Shown here: piece by piece, positions 27,887-35,894 of the stretch
How positions within the stretch are numbered: the first letter of the stretch is position 1
Layout of the letters: every line of letters begins with the position of its first letter
Assembly: GCA_028284955.1 (NCBI GenBank)
Contig: JANQQS010000080.1
Coordinates: forward strand, 17,771 to 81,770
Reading direction: 5' to 3'
Length of the DNA stretch: 64,000 nucleotides
From: Myxococcota bacterium
GTDB lineage: Bacteria > Myxococcota_A > Polyangia > Polyangiales > Houyiibacteriaceae
Position numbers and translations under genes: made by a program
Notes under the pieces: model-generated
Databases searched by the model: none
What the model was told of the DNA's origin: nothing
What the model saw: only the letters and a program-made list of their open reading frames with translations

Positions 27887-27909
27887 GAGGGTCTGGGTGC
27901 CAGACCCTC
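27887..27909. terminator. Hairpin downstream of the parA-like gene
   Basis: A 10-bp perfect stem, GAGGGTCTGG/CCAGACCCTC, with a GTG loop, about 130 bp past the ParA-like stop. Possible terminator for that operon; no T-tract. Confidence 0.4.
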
Positions 27910-28041
27910 AATCAACGTAGAGCAGTGGAATTTTGGTCTGAGCTTGAGCGCCCCGGCAGCACAGCCCGGATGACGCACGAATAGTGCTTCGTCCGGGCGA
28001 GCAGGGGAGGTAAGCCAAGATCAGGGCAAAAGGCCGCTGCT

Positions 28042-28791
28042 CTAGCTGCATTGGGCGAAGGCGGGTTCGTACACCCGCAACCGCTCGTACTCTTCGAACG
28101 CTTTGCGATCTCGAATGGGGACTGGCGGGGCAATGAACTTGGGTCGAGAAGGAGCCCGAACTGCTTCATGCACTTCGTCGGCCAGCGCGCGCACTTCGTC
28201 GGCGGCTTTGCTCATCGGCGCGAACGCGGTCACGCCGAGCCCCATCTTGGGTGCTGCCTGAAATGCGATGCGGTTGCCCCATTCGCTTTTGAGCAGGTCG
28301 AACCCATAGTTCGAAAGCAAGCTTCGTGCGCCAGCCGCGACATGGGTGCGAGCAACCTGTCGGTTGATGAGCACAAAGGATTTGAGTTGACTGCGAACGA
28401 TCGCGACACGTTGCACAAGATCGAATGTCTCATTCAAAGCCCACGCGTCCACCACGGAGGGCGCAGAAGGCACCAGCGCAGCGTCAGACGCCATCAGAGC
28501 AGCGCGCTGAACTTCCGGCTGACGAGCAGGGCAGTCGATAATCACGATATCGTTATCGGCCTTAAGGCCAGGCAAATCGGTCGAACGCATCCGGCGAATG
28601 TCGTACGTCGCAACATTCGGGGCTTGGCGCTCTTGTTTGCGCGCCTCCTCCGCCCACTTCGACGCGGACCTCTGGGGATCGGCGTCCACGACCAGCACAC
28701 GCCGTCCTCGTTCCAACCATTCAAGAGCGAGCGACATCGAGACCGTGGTCTTGCCCGTTCCACCTTTCGTTCCGCAAAGAGAAATAATCAT
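28042..28791 (-). CDS. Orphan ParA-like P-loop ATPase
   Basis: A 249-residue MinD/ParA-family ATPase. Deviant Walker A CGTKGGTGKTTVS is at the very N-terminus, followed by VLVVDADPQRSASKW and IVIIDCPARQPEVQRAAL (Walker B). It resembles the small ParA-like proteins with no DNA-binding N-terminal extension. No parB or parS-like gene is adjacent. Start: ATG 28791 (MIISLCGTKGG); an ATG at 28812 is the alternative, 20 bp from the RND pump stop. Its place right behind the pump gene suggests co-transcription, perhaps a positioning function, but that is inference. Confidence 0.85.
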   Translation of the reverse strand: MIISLCGTKGGTGKTTVSMSLALEWLERGRRVLVVDADPQRSASKWAEEARKQERQAPNVATYDIRRMRSTDLPGLKADNDIVIIDCPARQPEVQRAALMASDAALVPSAPSVVDAWALNETFDLVQRVAIVRSQLKSFVLINRQVARTHVAAGARSLLSNYGFDLLKSEWGNRIAFQAAPKMGLGVTAFAPMSKAADEVRALADEVHEAVRAPSRPKFIAPPVPIRDRKAFEEYERLRVYEPAFAQCS

Positions 28792-28831
28792 GGGAGAGGT
28801 TCGATATGTCATCGGCGATCGGGCGTCAAAA

Positions 28832-31800
28832 TTAAGCGGCGAGTTTTTTTTGTGCCCTACCCCGCGCCTTCCACAGGAGCGAAAACAAGCTCGGCACGAC
28901 AAAAAGAGTAAGCACGCTCGAGAGCGCAAGCCCGCCCAGCACAATCGCGCCAACACCTCGATAGAGCTCCGAGCCAGCTCCCGGAAAAAGCACCATAGGC
29001 AGCAGGCCCGCAAGACTCGTCAGCGTCGTCATGAACATCGGACGCACGCGTGACTTCACGGCATCGACCACGGCCTGCTCTAGCGAGTCGCCTTCGCGCA
29101 GCCTTCCGAGCGCACCATCGACAACCAAGATCGCGTTGTTCACCACCACGCCAATGAGAATGAGAAAGCCGAGCGCGGTCATCAAATCAAGCGGCTGAGG
29201 GGAAAGAAACTGGTCTACCAAGGCGAGCCCCAACAAACCTCCCGCGCCCGCCAGCGGTACCGTGATGAGTACCGCAAGAGGCGCCAAGAAATCTTCAAAG
29301 AGCGCGGATAGAAGCAAGAAAGAAATCAATACCGCCAGCAACAAAACATCGACGAAACGCTTCTTGGCTACATCGAGTTTTCCGGCTGTTCCGCTGAGCT
29401 CCACGCGAACTCCCGCGGGGACATCTCCCGCGCGCTCGGCCGGTGCAACGATTTCATTCTGAATGGTGCGAATCGCAGATTCGATGGGCATGTCTTCCGC
29501 GGGAGACATCTGCAAAGTGATTGCGCGCCGCCGTTCGATTCGGCGTATGCTGTTTGGGCCGAGCGTTTCTTCAAATCGAGCGAGCGCTCCGAGCGGCACG
29601 ATACGGCCGGTCGACGTGGCAACCGGAGCGCTCTCCAAATCCTGCACGCTTCGAACGACGTTTTCTTCTCCAGAACGCGCACGAAGCACAACGTTCAACT
29701 TCGGTTCTCCCTGAGGCCCGATCTCCCCGATGATGGCTCCGTCGACTAGGGCATCCACCGCCAACCCCAGCTCGTCGCCATTCATTTCGAGACGCGCGGC
29801 TTCTTCTCGACGCGGCACAACATGCAACTCCGGAACACCCGGATCGAGAGAAGGAATGGGGCGTACTTGGCCGCCCGGCAATTGCTCTTGAATCGCCGCC
29901 ATAAAGTCTCCTGCAATGCGAGAAAGCTCCGCTAAGTCACTCCCCGACACATCCACTTCTACGCTTCGTCCGCCGCCAAGGTTCCCGAACAACGGAGCCT
30001 GCGCCGCAAACGCAAACACCCCGGGAATCTTGCTCTGCACACGGCGAAGAATCTTGACGATGTCTTTGGCTTCATCCGGGTTCTCAGCCGCGCCGCCGGC
30101 GTAGATTAGGCTCGGAGTGCCCACGAAGAATGTGCGCAACAACGCTGGCAAACCGTCGGTTTTTTTGTGCAGATGATTCAGCATGCGGGCTTGTGTGGCG
30201 ACGCCCATTCGCTCGATCTCTTCTACCGAAGAACCCGGGGGCGGCACCAACATGCCAAACGCCAAGTTTCGATTGCCTACCGGCAGGTATTCGATGGGCG
30301 GCATCAGCGCCACCGACAACGCCACCGCCGCCCCCACTGCACCAACTACCGCGACCACATTGCGAGCCATCGATTGAGTCACCCGGCCGACAATCGCGCC
30401 TACGGAATTACGAAACCGAACCCCCCACGCAGCGAGCCGAGACGGGTTCGTTTCTGGTTTGGGTTTGAGCAATCGAGCGGCGAGACTCGGAATCACCATC
30501 ACCGAAACGACGAGCGAAGAACCCACCGCCAAGGTGATCGCGACTGCTACATCGCGGAGCAACTGCCCCACTTCGCCGTCCCACGTGATGATGGGGAGGA
30601 ATACCGCACAGGTCGTTAGCGTGGATGCCAAAATCGCGCCCCATACCTCGCGCACTCCGTGGTAGGCTGCCTCCGCGGCGGTTTTGGCTTTGCGCCTCCA
30701 CGTGTCGATGCTTTCGAGCGACACGATGGAGTTGTCGAGCACCATGCCCACCGCAAAAGTAATTCCCGCGAGGCTCACCACATTGATGGTGCGCCCCGTC
30801 AGCATCATCCCAAGCGCAGTCCCGAACACGCTCACCGGAATCGAAATAGCAATGATCGCCGATGCGCCCAGGCTGCGGAGAAAGAACACCAGCACGATCA
30901 CCGCGAGAACCGCGCCGAGCAACAGGTTTTGCCGCACGAGGTTTAGCGAATCGCCAATGTACCGCTTTTGATCGCTAACGATTTCAAACTTCAGCCCCTC
31001 AGGTGCAAAACGCTGCTCGTTGAGCTCGTGCACACGATCTCGCATCGCCTGCGTGACCTCCAGCACGTTGGTGCCAACTTCCCGTCGCAGCAAGATGATC
31101 ATCGAAGGACGGTCGTCGTGCCGCGCCATCCCGCCGGGCTTGCGTAGCCCTTTGCCCACGTCGGCTACATCTCGGAGCAACGTGGGCGTGCCGTCGCGCG
31201 ATGTTCCGACCACGATCTGCTCGAGCCGAGCCACTTCGGTCGGAACAAGCGGCGTACGCACTAGGTAACGACGCTTGCCCAAGGTGACATCGCCTCCGCT
31301 GACATCGCGAAGCTCCCCCTGCACCCGCTCGGACAAAGTTTTCACGGTGAGCCCGCGCGCGGCGAGCGCCACCGGATCGAAGTCGATATGCACCTCGGTA
31401 TCGCGACCACCCACCAAAATCGCGGAGGCCACACCCGGAATGCGTTGCAGCTCGGGCAAAATCTCCTCGTACACCCAGGTGCGATACGGCGCGACCTCGG
31501 ATCGATCGTGCGCCCGAATCGTCATCACCGCGAGAAAGGGCCCGGTGCTATCGGCCGTTTCCACCACCGGTTCCTCGGCCGCCTCGGGGTAACCCGCAAC
31601 TTGGCTGAGCCGATTGGTCACCCGCACCAGCGCCTCGTCGATCGGCGTGCCGACTTCGAGTTCGAGACGTAGCGACCCTTCCCCGAGATTGGCGGTGCTG
31701 GTCATTTCCACCAATCCATCAATATCTTTCAGTGCCTCTTCTTGACGTTCAAGAATCTCGGTCTCGATCTCGACCGGCGCAGCGCCAGGCCACCACGTAT

Positions 31801-31966
31801 TCACCGAGAGCACGGGTTGAGCGACGTCAGGCGTGAGCTGCACGGGCAAGTCCGCCACCGAAAGCGCGCCGAAGAGGAGCACCAGCACAACACCCACCGA
31901 AACGGTGACCGGGCGCGCGATGGCGGTGCGCAGTAGCCCGCTCGATCCCTCGCGATGGGTATTCAT
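28832..31966 (-). CDS. RND efflux pump inner-membrane subunit (AcrB/HAE1 type)
   Basis: A 1044-residue proton-driven efflux permease with the family's double 6-span layout. N-terminal ARPVTVSVGVVLVLLFGALS, periplasmic porter domains, GITFAVGMVLDNSIVSLESI in TM4, and the second half (ALGFLILIGVVVNNAILVVDG) are all recognisable. The TM4 pair is Asp-Asn (LDNS) rather than the Asp-Asp of AcrB, as in many distant RND pumps. Co-transcribed with its adaptor (16 bp gap). No outer-membrane TolC-type gene is present in the window. Substrate unknown. Confidence 0.95.
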   Translation of the reverse strand: MNTHREGSSGLLRTAIARPVTVSVGVVLVLLFGALSVADLPVQLTPDVAQPVLSVNTWWPGAAPVEIETEILERQEEALKDIDGLVEMTSTANLGEGSLRLELEVGTPIDEALVRVTNRLSQVAGYPEAAEEPVVETADSTGPFLAVMTIRAHDRSEVAPYRTWVYEEILPELQRIPGVASAILVGGRDTEVHIDFDPVALAARGLTVKTLSERVQGELRDVSGGDVTLGKRRYLVRTPLVPTEVARLEQIVVGTSRDGTPTLLRDVADVGKGLRKPGGMARHDDRPSMIILLRREVGTNVLEVTQAMRDRVHELNEQRFAPEGLKFEIVSDQKRYIGDSLNLVRQNLLLGAVLAVIVLVFFLRSLGASAIIAISIPVSVFGTALGMMLTGRTINVVSLAGITFAVGMVLDNSIVSLESIDTWRRKAKTAAEAAYHGVREVWGAILASTLTTCAVFLPIITWDGEVGQLLRDVAVAITLAVGSSLVVSVMVIPSLAARLLKPKPETNPSRLAAWGVRFRNSVGAIVGRVTQSMARNVVAVVGAVGAAVALSVALMPPIEYLPVGNRNLAFGMLVPPPGSSVEEIERMGVATQARMLNHLHKKTDGLPALLRTFFVGTPSLIYAGGAAENPDEAKDIVKILRRVQSKIPGVFAFAAQAPLFGNLGGGRSVEVDVSGSDLAELSRIAGDFMAAIQEQLPGGQVRPIPSLDPGVPELHVVPRREEAARLEMNGDELGLAVDALVDGAIIGEIGPQGEPKLNVVLRARSGEENVVRSVQDLESAPVATSTGRIVPLGALARFEETLGPNSIRRIERRRAITLQMSPAEDMPIESAIRTIQNEIVAPAERAGDVPAGVRVELSGTAGKLDVAKKRFVDVLLLAVLISFLLLSALFEDFLAPLAVLITVPLAGAGGLLGLALVDQFLSPQPLDLMTALGFLILIGVVVNNAILVVDGALGRLREGDSLEQAVVDAVKSRVRPMFMTTLTSLAGLLPMVLFPGAGSELYRGVGAIVLGGLALSSVLTLFVVPSLFSLLWKARGRAQKKLAA

Positions 31967-31982
31967 CGTCGGCGCGCCCGCT

Positions 31983-33251
31983 CTACTTTGGCTCGGAGTG
32001 TTGCTTTGGGGTTTCCGAATGCTCTTCGATCACCGTAACAGGCTGCCCGGGGCGCAACCGTTCGTTGCCGCGTACAACCACCGCGTCGCCCGCGCGTAGT
32101 TTCTCAGACTTGACGAGAATTTCGTTCTCGCCGCGCGCAATCACGTCGACGCTCACAAGCTCTGCGGAATCGGCTTGCTCATCTTCGGCACGCACCACCC
32201 GCGCGACACGACTCGCCGCCACACCGACCACCAGCGCATCTCGCGGCACCAGCACCGCTCCCGGCGCGCTTCGCTCCACGGAAAAAATCGCGCGTACCGG
32301 CGTGCCCGCGAGCAACCATGTCGGCCGCGCGGCAGGCTCGAGGCGCAATCGCAGCGTTCGACTATCTCGATCGAGTGCCCGCACGACGCCCCGCACCACT
32401 GCGCGAACTTCATCGCGACTGTCGTGCTCACTAGCATTGCTACGCTCACTAGCATCGTCGTGCTCACCAGCTTTGTCACGCTCACCAGTATCGGCGCGCT
32501 TGCTGCCGTCGCCTTCTCGTGCAGGGGACGCTCCGGGCCGTCGAATCGCCGCGGGCATGCCTCGCTTAACAAAGGGCGCAAACTCCCGGTGCACATCCAC
32601 GAACACCTGTACGTTCTCGTCGTCCACCAACCGCAACGCCGGGCTCCCTGGCTCGACCCAGTCGCCAGGATCGATCGAACGCACCGCCACCACTCCGCCG
32701 AACGGCGCCCGTACGCGATGACGGCCGAGTTGCGCGCGCCGCTCACTGGCCGCTGCACTCAGTTCCTCAACTCGACGGATCAACGACGACGCCTCGGTTT
32801 CAGCCGAGTCGATCTCCGCCTCGGCAACCACCTCGCGACCCGCCTGCTTGCGGCGCTTCGCTTCCCGCGTAGCTCGATCCCGCTCGACCTCGAGCGCCGC
32901 TTGAGCGCGCTCCGCCGCTTGAAGCTGAGCGCGCGCCACGGACGCGTCGATCTGAAACAACAGCTGCCCTTTGCGCACGCGATCGCCTTCGCGGACCAAC
33001 ACCTGTTTCACTTCGCCGGACGCACCCGCAGCCACGTCGGCCTCCGCAAGCGATGCCGCGTCTCCGAGAAAACGATATCGGACATGGAGGGCCCCTTCGC
33101 GCACCTGCCCCACCGCAACCCGCGCAGATGGGGGCCCGGGAGACTTCGCATCCTTAGCATCTGCCGATCCGCAACCCGCCAGACCGCAACCGACCAGACC
33201 CGCAAGAGCGGGCATCAACTCGGGCCACCAAGCCTTTCGCTGTCGATCCAT
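31983..33251 (-). CDS. RND efflux periplasmic adaptor (HlyD/AcrA type) lipoprotein
   Basis: A 422-residue membrane-fusion protein: signal peptide with lipobox GLAGC (mature Cys-Gly-Ser-Ala), barrel-sandwich halves (AGASGEVKQVLVREGDRVRKG; RVRAPFGGVVAVRSIDPGDWVEPG in part), a long helical hairpin between, and C-terminal beta-barrel domains. A loop at about 255-285 contains a hydrophilic insertion encoded by four 18-bp units (32426-32497). ATG at 33251. First gene of the pump operon, divergent from the DUF5658 gene. Confidence 0.92.
   Translation of the reverse strand: MDRQRKAWWPELMPALAGLVGCGLAGCGSADAKDAKSPGPPSARVAVGQVREGALHVRYRFLGDAASLAEADVAAGASGEVKQVLVREGDRVRKGQLLFQIDASVARAQLQAAERAQAALEVERDRATREAKRRKQAGREVVAEAEIDSAETEASSLIRRVEELSAAASERRAQLGRHRVRAPFGGVVAVRSIDPGDWVEPGSPALRLVDDENVQVFVDVHREFAPFVKRGMPAAIRRPGASPAREGDGSKRADTGERDKAGEHDDASERSNASEHDSRDEVRAVVRGVVRALDRDSRTLRLRLEPAARPTWLLAGTPVRAIFSVERSAPGAVLVPRDALVVGVAASRVARVVRAEDEQADSAELVSVDVIARGENEILVKSEKLRAGDAVVVRGNERLRPGQPVTVIEEHSETPKQHSEPK
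32426..32497. repeat. 18-bp tandem repeat, 4 units, in frame
   Basis: Units GCTCACTAGCATTGCTAC and variants, diverged from one another, encode an acidic/polar loop (Glu-Arg/His-Asp-Lys/Asn-Ala-Ser-like) in the pump adaptor. Confidence 0.85.
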
Positions 33252-33375
33252 GGACGACGGTCTCTTACGAACTAAAGTCTTTTACGGCCACACCGTACTC
33301 TCGTCGAGGCGTCGAGTGGGTGTCACGCGAACATTCTTACAGATTTCGGGCCGCGATAGGCGATCCGCAACGCGC

Positions 33376-33416
33376 GTGTATGTGAGCTCGCACACAAACG
33401 TACAATGTGTGCACAC
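33376..33416. promoter_or_regulatory. Candidate operator between pump operon and DUF5658 gene
   Basis: GTGTGCACAC (33407-33416) is a perfect palindrome, and 15-30 bp upstream TGTGAGCTCGCACA is a near-palindrome of the same TGTG...CACA type. Two such sites in a divergent promoter region suggest a regulator-binding site. The factor is unknown. Confidence 0.35.
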
Positions 33417-33437
33417 CTTGACGTCGTATGTCACAAT

Positions 33438-33818
33438 ATGGGTATGCTTGCGCAGTTTGCTCCTCCCCTTTCGTTACCTGGTGCTGTTTACCCTCGTTGG
33501 ATGGAGCGGCTGCTCGCGACCACGCTGGTATTCAACGTTGTCGACTTGATGCTCACCTTGCTCGTGGTGCTCGGAGGGCTGGCCGTCGAAGCGAACCCGC
33601 TCATGGCCGTGTTAATCTCAAGCAGCCCCGTGGCCTTCGCGCTCGTGAAGCTCGGCGTGGTCTCGTTCGGCGTATGGGTGCTGTGGCGAGCTCGAACGCG
33701 GCGGCTCGCGGCGGTTGGCAGCGTAGTGATTTTTTCCGCGTATTCCGGGGTGATGCTGTACCACGTATTGTCGGTCAAGATGGTCGTAAGCCACGCGTCG
33801 ACCCTCTTTAGTATCTAA
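33438..33818 (+). CDS. DUF5658 membrane protein
   Basis: A 126-residue protein with three to four membrane spans. NVVDLMLTLLVVLGGLAVEANPLMAVL and the following VKLGVVSFGVWVLWRAR match the DUF5658 pattern (D-x(2)-T near the first span and NPL at the second; quoted in parts). Function is not known. Starts at ATG 33438; the frame reaches upstream to 33405. A 17-bp tandem array begins at its stop codon. Confidence 0.7.
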   Translation: MGMLAQFAPPLSLPGAVYPRWMERLLATTLVFNVVDLMLTLLVVLGGLAVEANPLMAVLISSSPVAFALVKLGVVSFGVWVLWRARTRRLAAVGSVVIFSAYSGVMLYHVLSVKMVVSHASTLFSI

Positions 33819-33861
33819 CGCGGTTTCGTATCTAGCGCGGTTCGGTATGTAGCGCGGTCCG
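33811..33861. repeat. 17-bp tandem repeat, 3 units, starting at a stop codon
   Basis: GTATCTAACGCGGTTTC, GTATCTAGCGCGGTTCG and GTATGTAGCGCGGTCCG. The TAA of the DUF5658 gene (33816-33818) is inside unit 1. The rest of the gap to 33962 holds nothing recognisable. Confidence 0.88.
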
Positions 33862-33962
33862 CGCGACACCGTTCGCCTGGCGCATCGTCCCAAATCAGTG
33901 CACAACGGTCCGATCGGCGCTCGGGCTCTCCGTCCGCGCACGACGAGTTAGGCATTTCACAA

Positions 33963-35894
33963 GTGACTTCTTCTTTCGACGACCTCGCGCTCGACGGACC
34001 GCTGCTGCGCGCAATCGAACACCAAGGCTACACGCAGCCCACACCGATTCAGGCCCAAACCATTCCGCTGATTCTCGAAGGGCACGACGTCATCGGCCGC
34101 GCGCGTACCGGGTCTGGAAAAACCGCGGCCTTTGGATTGCCGCTGCTTCAGCGAATCCGACCGAGTTCCGCGCCGCTCCCCGCCAAAGGCCCTTCCCGAA
34201 AAGAATCCGCGAAAAAAGCACCGGCAGAGCCCGTGCGCGCATTGGTTCTGACTCCCACACGCGAACTTGCGGGCCAAGTCAGCAACGCGCTGAAAACCTA
34301 CGCCGCGCACATGAGCGTACGGATTGCCACCGTCTACGGTGGGTCCGCGTATGGTCCGCAGCTCCGCGCGCTGCGCGAGGGCAGCTCCGTCGTTGTCGGC
34401 ACACCGGGGCGACTGATCGATCACCTCGAACGCGGAGCACTTCAACTCGACCAGCTCGAGATGCTGATCATTGACGAAGCCGACGAAATGCTTCGCATGG
34501 GCTTTTTCGAAGACGTCACCAAGATTCTCGAAGCGTCACCCACATCGCGACAGGTCGCGCTTTTCTCCGCGACGATGCCGGCGCCGATTCGCGAAGTCGC
34601 GGCCGCCCATCTACGCGACCCGAAAACCATTCAGGTCGAAGCGCGCGCGCTCACCACGAAACATATCACACAGCGAGCCATGGTCGTTCCCGAGCGACAC
34701 AAACCGGATGCCCTCGTTCGACTGCTCGCGCTCGAAGACCACTCCGCGACCATCGTCTTTGTGCGCACCAAAGCAGGATGCGCAGAGCTCGCCGCAACCC
34801 TGATCGCGCGAGGGTACTCGGCCGACGCGCTGCATGGAGACCTCAGCCAAAGCGCACGTGAGCTCGTGCTTTCCAGGCTTCGCGCGCGCCAAGTCGACAT
34901 CCTGGTCGCAACCGATGTCGCCGCACGAGGCCTCGACATCGACCACTTGGGGCACGTCGTCAATTTTGATCTGCCCTACGATGTGGAAAGCTATGTGCAC
35001 CGGGTGGGGCGAACTGGACGAGCCGGTCGGGATGGCACCGCAACATCGCTCGTCACACCTCGCGAAACCCGAAAACTGCGCGCGTGGTCACGAGCCGTCG
35101 GTGCGCCGATCGACTCGATCGATGCACCATCCGACGCGCAGATTCGCTCCACTCGACTCGCCCGACTTGCAACACGCATCGCCGACCAAGGCGACACCCC
35201 ACCCCCAGCGCTTCATGACCTGGCCGCGAAGCTAATCGAAAGTGACGACGCGAAGGAGATCTTGGCATCTGCGCTGACCGAGCTCACGCGGCTCGAAGGG
35301 TTCGACTGCTCCGGCGAAGCCGATACACGCCCGCCATCCTGGAGCCGACCCCACCCGCTTCCACGCAATGGTTCTTCGAAGAGCAATGGTTCTTCGAAGA
35401 CCAATGGTTCTTCGAAGACCAATGGTTCTTCGAAGACCAATGGTTCTTCGAAGAGCAATGGTTTCTCGAAGAGCAACGTGTCCTCAAAAAATGGCGTTGC
35501 TTCAAAGAACGGCGCGCGCACCAACGGCACGGCAGTGCCTTTGCCGGTCGGACTATTTCTGCCGATCGGAACATCGCGCGGCCTCAAGCCCAAAACGATC
35601 GCCGACGCGCTCTCGCAGCTTGGCGTGTCCACGCGCGAAGTCGGCTCGTTCCATATCAAAACCAACAAGACTTTTTTCCAAGTTTCTCGAAGCGTCGCAG
35701 ACCAGCTCCTCGCAGAACGAACTACCCTTCCGCTCTGCGGCGACGCGGTGCCCGTATCGCGCGCCAAGCCGCGTGCGTACGGGAAACCCAGCCACGGAAA
35801 ACCCGGCCACAAGAAATTCGTCCGGGGAAAACCTGGCCGCGGCAAAGAAAAGCTCCGCAAGGCGCGTACGAAGAAGCAGGCGCTCGCGGTCTGA
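33963..35894 (+). CDS. DEAD-box RNA helicase with DbpA-like RNA-binding C-terminus
   Basis: A 643-residue ATP-dependent RNA helicase. Q motif QPTPIQAQTIPLIL, Walker A ARTGSGKTAAF, PTRELAGQV, DEAD box IIDEADEMLRMGF, SAT motif, TDVAARGLDI and HRVGRTGRAGRDG are all intact. After the core, a Ser/Asn/Lys linker (six 18-bp units at 35367-35474) leads to a DbpA-type RNA-binding domain (LFLPIGTSRGLKPKTIADAL) and a basic Gly/Lys tail. Likely role in ribosome assembly or RNA decay. GTG start at 33963. The stop overlaps the next start (TGATG). Confidence 0.95.
   Translation: MTSSFDDLALDGPLLRAIEHQGYTQPTPIQAQTIPLILEGHDVIGRARTGSGKTAAFGLPLLQRIRPSSAPLPAKGPSRKESAKKAPAEPVRALVLTPTRELAGQVSNALKTYAAHMSVRIATVYGGSAYGPQLRALREGSSVVVGTPGRLIDHLERGALQLDQLEMLIIDEADEMLRMGFFEDVTKILEASPTSRQVALFSATMPAPIREVAAAHLRDPKTIQVEARALTTKHITQRAMVVPERHKPDALVRLLALEDHSATIVFVRTKAGCAELAATLIARGYSADALHGDLSQSARELVLSRLRARQVDILVATDVAARGLDIDHLGHVVNFDLPYDVESYVHRVGRTGRAGRDGTATSLVTPRETRKLRAWSRAVGAPIDSIDAPSDAQIRSTRLARLATRIADQGDTPPPALHDLAAKLIESDDAKEILASALTELTRLEGFDCSGEADTRPPSWSRPHPLPRNGSSKSNGSSKTNGSSKTNGSSKTNGSSKSNGFSKSNVSSKNGVASKNGARTNGTAVPLPVGLFLPIGTSRGLKPKTIADALSQLGVSTREVGSFHIKTNKTFFQVSRSVADQLLAERTTLPLCGDAVPVSRAKPRAYGKPSHGKPGHKKFVRGKPGRGKEKLRKARTKKQALAV
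35367..35474. repeat. 18-bp tandem repeat, 6 units, in frame
   Basis: Six near-identical copies of AATGGTTCTTCGAAGACC encode Asn-Gly-Ser-Ser-Lys-(Thr/Ser), followed by decayed copies to about 35513. They form the flexible linker of the helicase. The youngest-looking array in the window. Confidence 0.95.

Larger units (their letters stand above)
27378..28041. other. Non-coding stretch rich in hairpins and a diverged direct repeat
   Basis: A 660-bp gap without a convincing gene. It holds a simple hairpin at 27413-27427 (GGGTCC/GGACCC) and a nested hairpin at 27443-27483 (outer CTGTGCA/TGCACAG, inner CGGAC/GTCCG). A strong hairpin lies at 27694-27724 and others at 27887-27909 and 27965-27997. 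Two 35-bp direct copies at 27649 and 27825 differ at 3 positions. Looks like a collection of dispersed repeat elements or a remnant. Confidence 0.7.

Noticed and set aside
28042..28791. Plasmid partition locus or chromosomal origin
   Set aside because: ParA-like gene only: no parB, parS-like palindromes, dnaA boxes or replication genes nearby.
35367..35474. Possible CRISPR array
   Set aside because: Units abut without spacers and encode a protein linker. No array in the window has repeat-spacer structure and no cas gene is present.
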